From Micromonospora tarensis (GTDB taxonomy: Bacteria > Actinomycetota > Actinomycetes > Mycobacteriales > Micromonosporaceae), in NCBI RefSeq assembly GCF_016803395.1, contig NZ_JAEVHL010000004.1:31717-95716 (forward strand): a stretch of 64,000 nt of DNA, read 5' to 3'. The position numbers and the translations under genes were made by a program. Positions 58,127-64,000 of this stretch are shown piece after piece. The notes beneath the pieces are model-generated. The model had not been told where the DNA came from. It did not search any database and saw only the letters and a list, made by a program, of their open reading frames with translations. Numbering within the stretch: position 1 is the first letter of the stretch; each line of letters opens with the position of its first letter.

Positions 58127-59389
58127 ATGGCACGGTTCACGCGAGCCGGGGCGGTGGTGGGCGCTCTGACTCTGGTGGCATCGCTGGCACTGACCGGGTG
58201 CGGTGACGACAAGAAGAATCCGGAATTCGTGGGCGGGGCGTCGTCAGACGTGAGCGCCGCACCCGGTTCGGTCCCGCCGTCGGCGTCGAGTTCCCCGAGC
58301 GGGCCGGCGCTCACGTTGAGCCCGGCCAACGGCGCGAAGAACCGGCCGGTGAGCACGGAGATCAGCGCGAAGCTCCCGGACGGCGGAAAGGTGTCCTCGG
58401 TCACCCTCACGGCGGACGGTGGCGGCTCGGTCGAGGGCAAGCTGCGCACCGACGGTTCCGCCTGGGTACCGTCGACGCCCCTGAGGTGGGGCACCCGCTA
58501 CACCGCCACGGTGACAGCCGGCGGGCCCGACGGTACGAGCAGTCAGGGCACCAGCACCTTCACCACGATGGCCAAGCCGAAGTCGACAATCGGGTCGGGC
58601 CTGTACCTTTTCGACGACAAGAGCTACGGGGTGGCCATGCCGGTGGTCACCGAGTTCCACCCGGGCATCCCGAAGAGGGACCGGGCGGCGGTGCAGAAGC
58701 GGATGTTCGTCCGGACCGATCCGCCGCAGCCGGGGGCGTGGCACTGGGTCGACAACGGTACGCAGGCCTACTACCGGGGGCCGGAGTACTGGAAGCCGGG
58801 CACCACCATCACCGTACGGATCGCCATCGCGGGGATGCCGCTGAGCAACGGCCGTTACGGCGACATCGACCGCAAGGCCACCGCCAAGATCGGTCGCGCC
58901 TTCGAGATGAAGGTCGACAACGCCAACAAGAAGATGTCGGTGTTCGAGAACGGCGCGCTGGTGCGCACCATCCCGGTGAGTTTGGGCAAGAAGAGCACGC
59001 CGTCGTCCAGCGGCACGATGGTCGTGATGGAGAAGAAGGAGGCCACGGTCTTCGACACCCGCGACGACCCGGACCCGGCCAACCGCTACGTCACCGACAT
59101 CCAGTTCGCCCAGCGGCTCACCTGGGGCGGCGAGTACATCCACGCCGCACCGTGGTCGGAGCACGTGCAGGGGCGGCAGAACGTCTCGCACGGCTGCGTG
59201 AACGTGTCGATGGCGAACGCCAGGTGGCTGTTCGACAAGACCCGGGTCGGTGACCCGATCACGATCAAGGGCACCGAGCGCCGGATCACCGCCGGCAACG
59301 GCTGGACGGCGTGGAGTCTGAGCTGGTCGGCGTTCATCAAGGGCAGCGCGCTGCCGGTTCCCAGCGGTGGGGCCGGTCCGGCGCTCTGA
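58127..59389 (+). CDS. L,D-transpeptidase lipoprotein with Ig-like domain (1)
   Basis: 420 residues. A signal peptide ends in the lipobox LTGC, so it is a lipid-anchored cell-surface protein. An Ig-like domain (~60-160, ending GTSTFTTMAKP) precedes the YkuD catalytic domain with NVSHGCVNVS (active Cys). It forms 3-3 cross-links in peptidoglycan. A paralogue follows 250 bp downstream. ATG 58127 places the signal peptide correctly. Confidence 0.93.
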   Translation: MARFTRAGAVVGALTLVASLALTGCGDDKKNPEFVGGASSDVSAAPGSVPPSASSSPSGPALTLSPANGAKNRPVSTEISAKLPDGGKVSSVTLTADGGGSVEGKLRTDGSAWVPSTPLRWGTRYTATVTAGGPDGTSSQGTSTFTTMAKPKSTIGSGLYLFDDKSYGVAMPVVTEFHPGIPKRDRAAVQKRMFVRTDPPQPGAWHWVDNGTQAYYRGPEYWKPGTTITVRIAIAGMPLSNGRYGDIDRKATAKIGRAFEMKVDNANKKMSVFENGALVRTIPVSLGKKSTPSSSGTMVVMEKKEATVFDTRDDPDPANRYVTDIQFAQRLTWGGEYIHAAPWSEHVQGRQNVSHGCVNVSMANARWLFDKTRVGDPITIKGTERRITAGNGWTAWSLSWSAFIKGSALPVPSGGAGPAL

Positions 59390-59637
59390 GCCTCGGGCTG
59401 TCGCGCCGGCCCGGCCCGGTGGCCGGGCCGGCGCGTACCCTTGCACTCCCCGCCGCGACGACGGCGCGGCCTACCCCGCAGTTCCGGTACGCAGACGAGC
59501 CCGGCTCACGAAACGCCGGATAGTAGCAACTTTCCGGCACTATCGGTGGCGTGTTTCGCTTCACCCTCGGCAACCGGGGCCGGCTTTCGCGCGTCAGTAG
59601 GAGACGATGGGGCAGCGACCACGACTGTGAGGGAATC

Positions 59638-60927
59638 ATGCGAGCTAGCCAAGATCAGCTGATCAGGCCCGGTGGGCGACGCCGCGTGTTGGCGGCGGGG
59701 CTTCTCGCGGTGGCGCTGGCCTTCACCGCCGCCTGCACCGACGGCGACGGGGGCAAGCCGTCCTCGTGGCACGGCGGCGGCGAGAACCCGGCACCGAAGG
59801 CGGCGGCGACGATCAGCGAGCCGGCGGCCGACGCCAAGGACGTGCCCGCCTCCACCGGCATCACCTTCACCACGAAGGACGCCAAGGAGACCGCCGTCGA
59901 GCTCAAGGACGCGGCCGGCAAGGCGGTGGAGGGCACCCTCGCCGCGGACGGCAAGTCGTGGCTGCCGACCGGCGCCCTGGAGTACGGCACGAGCTACACG
60001 GCGACCGTGACCGCCACCGGCGACGACGGGCGTCCGGCCACCGCGACCAGCACCTTCACCACCATGGCCAAGCCGGGCAACGAGGTCCGGGTGAGCAGCT
60101 TCCTCGGTGACAACCAGGTGGTCGGGGTGGGCATGCCGCTGATCGTGAAGTTCAGCCGGGGCATCCCGGAGGACTACCGCGACGACGTGCAGCGCCGGAT
60201 GACTGTCACCTCGACCCCGGCGCAGGAGGGCATCTGGCACTGGGTCAGCCCCACCGAGATCCGGTACCGGCCGAAGGAGTTCTGGAAGACCGGCAGCAAG
60301 GTCTCGTACCGGGTGCAGGCCGGCGGCCTGCCGATGGGCGACGGGTGGTACGGCCGCGCCGACCTCGGTGTGGACATCAAGATCGGCTCGGCGCTGATCA
60401 TGACGGTGGACAACAAGACCAAGCGGATGACGGTGACCCGCAACGGCTCCGTGATCAAGACCATCCCGGTGAGCCTGGGCAAGAAGAGCACCCCGTCGTC
60501 CAGCGGCACCATGGTCGTGATCGAGAAGCTGCGCAAGACGGTCTTCGACACGTTCGAGGAGCTGGGCCCGGAGGACGGCTACCGCACCAAGATTGACTTC
60601 GCGCAGCGTCTCACCTGGGGCGGCGAGTTCATCCACGCCGCGCCCTGGTCCGAGGGGCAGCAGGGCACCACGAACGTCTCGCACGGCTGCGTGAACGTGT
60701 CGATGGCCAACGGCGACTGGCTCTTCAAGAACACCCAGATCGGCGACCCGATCACGGTCAAGGGCACCGAGCGCAAGCTGCAGAACGGCAACGGCTGGAC
60801 CGACTGGAACATGAGCTGGGACGAGTACGTCAAGGGCAGCGCCCTGCCGTACCAGCCGCCGGCCGACCCGGACACCACCGCCACCCCGGACGGGGCGGGC
60901 ACCCCGTCCGCCACGCCGACCGCCTGA
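59638..60927 (+). CDS. L,D-transpeptidase lipoprotein with Ig-like domain (2)
   Basis: 429 residues, clear paralogue of the preceding gene: lipobox TAAC, Ig-like part ending TSTFTTMAKP, catalytic NVSHGCVNVS, then a Pro/Thr-rich tail. GAGGGA precedes the ATG. The two genes probably arose by tandem duplication. Confidence 0.93.
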   Translation: MRASQDQLIRPGGRRRVLAAGLLAVALAFTAACTDGDGGKPSSWHGGGENPAPKAAATISEPAADAKDVPASTGITFTTKDAKETAVELKDAAGKAVEGTLAADGKSWLPTGALEYGTSYTATVTATGDDGRPATATSTFTTMAKPGNEVRVSSFLGDNQVVGVGMPLIVKFSRGIPEDYRDDVQRRMTVTSTPAQEGIWHWVSPTEIRYRPKEFWKTGSKVSYRVQAGGLPMGDGWYGRADLGVDIKIGSALIMTVDNKTKRMTVTRNGSVIKTIPVSLGKKSTPSSSGTMVVIEKLRKTVFDTFEELGPEDGYRTKIDFAQRLTWGGEFIHAAPWSEGQQGTTNVSHGCVNVSMANGDWLFKNTQIGDPITVKGTERKLQNGNGWTDWNMSWDEYVKGSALPYQPPADPDTTATPDGAGTPSATPTA

Positions 60928-60969
60928 GCGAGTCGTCGCAGTCGGTGCGGGAAGGCATTGCGCCGAGAA

Positions 60970-61013
60970 GCGGTATACCTCAGAGGAATAGATATTCCGC
61001 TGAGGTATACCGC
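60970..61013. repeat. 44-bp near-perfect palindrome
   Basis: Two 21-bp arms (left begins GCGGTATACCTCAG, right ends CTGAGGTATACCGC) with one mismatch and a 2-bp centre, downstream of the second transpeptidase gene. There is no T-run. It may be an operator, a terminator or a small mobile repeat; AT-rich for its surroundings. Confidence 0.8.
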
Positions 61014-61080
61014 TCGATAGCGCGTCCGCCCCGACAGCGGTGACCGACGGTCACCGTCGCCGACCATCTTCCCCATGACG

Positions 61081-61112
61081 ACTCAGGCCCCCTCCGGAGA
61101 GGGGGCCTGAGT
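61081..61112. terminator. Strong hairpin terminator downstream of tRNA-His
   Basis: ACTCAGGCCCCCTC and GAGGGGGCCTGAGT form a perfect 14-bp stem with a CGGA loop, 15 bp past the 3' end of tRNA-His and facing the transpeptidase gene. Confidence 0.8.
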
Positions 61113-61126
61113 CGTGGCACCAGCTG

Positions 61127-61200
61127 GGTGACTGATGGGAATTGAACCCACGACAACCGGGACCACAACCCGGTGCTCTGCCAACTGAGCTACAGCCACC
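61127..61200 (-). tRNA. tRNA-His (anticodon GTG)
   Basis: Cloverleaf on the minus strand with the extra 5' G pairing a C discriminator, acceptor GTGGCTG / CAGTCAC, anticodon loop TTGTGGT and T-arm GTGGGTTCAATTCCCAT. CCA is not encoded. Confidence 0.95.
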
Positions 61201-61303
61201 ATGCCGCCGTCGCCCGGTCAATCTCCCCGGGCGGGGTGCGGACCAATAATAGCCACACCGCAGCCGGGCACGTCCAGCGGGTTGCCGGTCGGCCCGGTCG
61301 GGC

Positions 61304-61894
61304 TCAGAGTTCGGCGGCGATGGCCTTGGCGGTCTCCACGTCCGGGCCGGGCAGCGGGACGAACACCGTGCGTCGGTAGTACTCCAACTCCCGGATGCTC
61401 TCCCGGATGTCGGCCAGCGCCCGGTGCGCGAGGCCCTTCTGCGGCTGACCGAAGTACACCCGGGGGTACCAGCGACGGCAGAGTTCCTTGATCGACGAAA
61501 CGTCGATCATCCGGTAGTGCAGGTGCGCGTCGAGGCGGGGCATGTCGCGGGTGATGAAACCCCGGTCGGTGGCGATCGAGTTGCCGCACAGCGGGGCCGT
61601 CCGCGGATCCTTGACGAACGTGCGGACGTAGTCCAGCACCAGGTCCTCGGCCTCGGCGAGGGTCACCGCCGAGCGGCGGACCTCCTCGGTCAGGCCGGAC
61701 TTGGCGTGCATCGTCTGGACGATCTCCGGCATCGCCTCCAGCGCCAGTTCGTCGGCGTGGATCACCACGTCGACTCCGTCACCCAGCACGTTGAGGTCGG
61801 GATCGGTGACCAGTGCCGCGACCTCGATCAGTTTGTCCCTGCCGAGGTCCAACCCGGTCATCTCACAGTCGATCCAGACGAGGAGATCAGCCAC
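61304..61894 (-). CDS. orn: Oligoribonuclease
   Basis: 196 residues, usual length. DEDDh exonuclease motifs: [23 protein letters not shown] and [11 protein letters not shown]. It degrades 2-5 nt RNAs and cyclic-di-GMP-derived pGpG. A core gene next to tRNA-His, supporting that the right end of the window is ordinary chromosome. Confidence 0.97.
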   Translation of the reverse strand: MADLLVWIDCEMTGLDLGRDKLIEVAALVTDPDLNVLGDGVDVVIHADELALEAMPEIVQTMHAKSGLTEEVRRSAVTLAEAEDLVLDYVRTFVKDPRTAPLCGNSIATDRGFITRDMPRLDAHLHYRMIDVSSIKELCRRWYPRVYFGQPQKGLAHRALADIRESIRELEYYRRTVFVPLPGPDVETAKAIAAEL

Positions 61895-61966
61895 GGCGAC
61901 AGCCTACGCGCAGCCCACGCCCTGCGGCTGCGCGCTCTCGGCGGAGCGGACCGCTAGGGTTTCGGG

Positions 61967-63250
61967 GTGCCAGCAGAACCCGTCGCACCGCCCGCCGTCA
62001 CCGAAGACGATCCCGGCGGCCGTACGGTCCGTCGCCTGGTCGCGGTGGTGGCCCTCACCGCCGTGCTGCCAGCGCTGTACCTGCCGGGCCTCGTGCACAA
62101 CTTCTTCGACCTCAAGATCTACATGTCCGCGATGGACTGGTGGCGGGTCGGCCACCCGCTCTACGACTACGTTCAACCCGACCGGGTGCAGGGCGAGCTG
62201 TACTTCACCTACCCGCCGTTCAGCGCGCTGCTGCTGTGGCCGTTCGGCCTGCTCCGCCTCGGGGCCACCGTGACCATCTTCACGGTGCTCACCGTGCTGG
62301 CCGTGGTGCTGACCACCCGCTGGCTGGTCGGCCCGGTGATCGCCCGACACGACCTGCCCCGGACGTTCACGGTGGTCGCCGCCGTACTGCTGGTGCTGGC
62401 GGTGGAGAGCGTCCGCGAGACGATCACCTTCGGCCAGATCAACATGCTGCTGGTCGTGCTGATCCTGGCCGATCTGCTGTTCGCGGTCCCGCAGGCGCGA
62501 CGCTGGGCGGGGGTGGGGGTGGGGCTGGCGACGGCGCTCAAGCTCTTCCCCGGCATCTTCATCGTGTACCTGCTGGCGACGAGACGCTGGCGGGCCGCGG
62601 CGGTGGCGAGCGCGACCGCGGCGGCGGCGACCCTGCTGGCGGCGGCGATCGCCCCACGCGACTCGTGGCGGTTCTGGACCCACGAACTGTGGACCACCGA
62701 GCGGGTGGGGCGCACCGACATCGTCGGCAACCAGTCGCTGTTCGGCCTGCTCAGCCGGTTCACCGCGCCGGACAAGCCGGGCCGGCTGATCTGGCTGCTG
62801 GTGGTCGCCGTGGTCGCCGGCTACGGGTTGTGGCGGGCCGCCCGCGCGGCGCGGGCCGGCGACCCGTTGACCGGCCTGACGTTGACCGGGTTGGTCGGTG
62901 CCCTGGCCAGCCCGATCACCTGGACCCACCACATCTACTGGTTCGTGCCGGCGGTGGTGCTGCTCGCCGACGCGGCGTTGAGCGCCAACCGCCCCGACGA
63001 GGCAGGCCGACGTCGGTGGCTGGCCGGGCTCGCGCTGGGCATCACCGCCGTGACCATCTACGGCGTGGTGACGTTCCAGGCCTGGGGCGTGGCACCGGTC
63101 CGCACCCGTGACCCGTTGGACTTCGTCCTGCAGAACACCTACGTGCTGCTCAGCCTGCTGCTGCTGGCGGCCTTGCCGGTGCGGTCCAGACAGCTACCCG
63201 AGAATCGCACCAACTGGACAGACCTGTCGAGTAGCCGCCAAAAGCGGTAA
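61967..63250 (+). CDS. GT87/DUF2029-type membrane mannosyltransferase
   Basis: 427 residues with about ten hydrophobic segments. FFDLKIYMSAMDWWRVG and YTYPP-like FTYPPFSALLLWPFG early, FGQINMLLVVLILAD and ALKLFPGIF in the middle are typical of actinobacterial alpha-1,2-mannosyltransferases that use polyprenyl-phosphate mannose for lipoglycan branching. GTG start at 61967. Its 3' end overlaps the convergent gene by 57 bp. Confidence 0.88.
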   Translation: MPAEPVAPPAVTEDDPGGRTVRRLVAVVALTAVLPALYLPGLVHNFFDLKIYMSAMDWWRVGHPLYDYVQPDRVQGELYFTYPPFSALLLWPFGLLRLGATVTIFTVLTVLAVVLTTRWLVGPVIARHDLPRTFTVVAAVLLVLAVESVRETITFGQINMLLVVLILADLLFAVPQARRWAGVGVGLATALKLFPGIFIVYLLATRRWRAAAVASATAAAATLLAAAIAPRDSWRFWTHELWTTERVGRTDIVGNQSLFGLLSRFTAPDKPGRLIWLLVVAVVAGYGLWRAARAARAGDPLTGLTLTGLVGALASPITWTHHIYWFVPAVVLLADAALSANRPDEAGRRRWLAGLALGITAVTIYGVVTFQAWGVAPVRTRDPLDFVLQNTYVLLSLLLLAALPVRSRQLPENRTNWTDLSSSRQKR

Positions 63251-64000
63251 TCTGTCCGCATCTACCTCAAGCGTCGCTCGGGTAGCACCGATCCCCCGGT
63301 GAGGGTGGCCCTCCACGTCGGCAGCGTGGAGGGCCACTCGCCGTTTCGTCCGCCGCCACCGGCGCGGCCGCGCCGGCGGGACCCGCACCGGCTGGGCGGT
63401 GGCCTCCTCGGCAACGGCCGGGGGCCACGCGAGACTCAGCGCCACCCCCGGTGGCCGAGGCAGCCGGACCGGCTCCTCCAGGTCGGCGAGGGTGGCCGGC
63501 CGCGCCGGTTCGGCACCGATCGCCCACCGGGTCCGAGCCGGGGCCCCCGAACCAACCGGGGTGAGCTGCCGTACCGCCGGCAACGGCGGGGTCGCGCCGG
63601 CACCCCGCGCGCCGAGGCCACTGAGCGAGGTCACCCCGAGCCGACCGGCCAGCACCGGCACCTGGTCCGGCTCGACCACGAAGATCACTTCACGGGGACG
63701 CAGCGGACGCAGCAGAAGCAGCGCCGCACCCACCACCAGCAGCACGCCGACGGCGAGCAGCGCCCAGGTGGCCGGACCGGTCCACCCGGCCCGTAACTCG
63801 GCGCGCAGGTCCAGGGTCAGGTCCGCGCCGCCGTCGGGGCGCATCACCACCAGGCTCATCGGTTCGTCGGTGAGGTCGTCCGCACTCCACTGCAGCGAGC
63901 CGATCCCCTCGCGTACCCAGAACGGCTGGCCCAGCGGCGTGACCGGCGCGGCGGCCGGGGCGCCGGTTGCCCCGCCGGCCGGCTCCAGCCGGACCGGCAG
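63194..64000 (-). CDS. Membrane-anchored protein of unknown function (5' end outside window)
   Basis: The frame is open through the right window edge; ATG 63859 is internal or alternative, since plausible protein sequence (GQPFWVREGIGSLQWSADD) continues upstream of it. One hydrophobic membrane segment of ~21 residues lies near the ATG, followed by a Pro/Arg-rich cytoplasmic-type region. I do not recognise the family. The last ~19 codons overlap the mannosyltransferase gene, so the real end may differ. Confidence 0.5.
   Translation of the reverse strand: MPVRLEPAGGATGAPAAAPVTPLGQPFWVREGIGSLQWSADDLTDEPMSLVVMRPDGGADLTLDLRAELRAGWTGPATWALLAVGVLLVVGAALLLLRPLRPREVIFVVEPDQVPVLAGRLGVTSLSGLGARGAGATPPLPAVRQLTPVGSGAPARTRWAIGAEPARPATLADLEEPVRLPRPPGVALSLAWPPAVAEEATAQPVRVPPARPRRWRRTKRRVALHAADVEGHPHRGIGATRATLEVDADRLPLLAATRQVCPVGAILG

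Overview
The window is very GC-rich, uses many GTG starts and 4-bp ATGA/GTGA gene overlaps, and carries NRPS/PKS genes, P450s and Ig-domain L,D-transpeptidase lipoproteins. Together these point to a filamentous actinomycete, probably of the Micromonosporaceae (inference; no 16S or species marker is present).

Region 1 (1 to about 47.3 kb) is an accessory biosynthetic gene cluster with two halves that converge near 17-18.6 kb. The left half holds a stand-alone adenylation domain (cut by the window edge), a C-PCP-TE protein, a leftward GNAT plus truncated Cy-A(Cys) pair, and a long rightward operon: GcvT-like folate enzyme, P450, beta-hydroxyacid dehydrogenase (frameshifted), GNAT, AMP ligase, VOC protein, HpcH/HpaI aldolase, bicupin, alpha/beta hydrolase, ACP, ferredoxin and thioester-reductase-like SDR. 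A catalytically dead recombinase-like gene and a beta-propeller protein sit at the junction. The right half is a leftward operon reading ACP, PKS (KS-AT-DH-KR-ACP), Cy-A(Cys)-PCP-reductase, type II TE, two acyl-CoA dehydrogenases, FAAL and ACP. Around it lie a divergent KAS III, a SxtA/AprA-like methyltransferase with a second methyltransferase, a Cys desulfurase, a LuxR regulator, an MFS exporter and a second P450. A helix-turn-helix/cupin regulator with a divergent flavoprotein-methyltransferase and FMO pair may be ordinary neighbours.

Region 2 (about 47.57 to 57.90 kb) is a 10.3-kb islet bounded by a perfect 42-bp direct repeat of the 3' half of tRNA-Lys(CTT), with the intact tRNA at its right end. 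It holds decayed defence-type genes (DGQHR/DndB-like, restriction helicase fragment), a PaoABC-like xanthine dehydrogenase operon, two paralogous aldo-keto reductases around a TetR gene, an SDR stump and a DUF3644-like gene. No integrase is visible. A 142-bp exact copy of part of the cluster's alpha/beta hydrolase gene is pasted, inverted, between the two broken defence genes.

Region 3 (57.9 kb to the end) looks like core chromosome: tRNA-Lys, two L,D-transpeptidase lipoproteins, tRNA-His, oligoribonuclease, a GT87-type mannosyltransferase and a partial membrane protein.

How the cluster might work (inference): branched or unsaturated acyl starters are made by the SxtA/AprA-like methyltransferases and by FAAL/ACP/acyl-CoA dehydrogenases, extended once by the PKS (methylmalonyl-leaning AT, B-type KR, active DH), joined to cysteine by the Cy-A-PCP protein, and released by a terminal domain resembling cyanobacterial acyl-ACP reductase. 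The left-half genes would make and attach a further unusual building block. Both adenylation domains with a readable pocket give the cysteine code DLYNLSLIWK. Four genes (HIBADH-like, FAAL, NRPS, methyltransferase pair) are each interrupted by one apparent missing base, all of the same polarity, which looks more like assembly error than decay.
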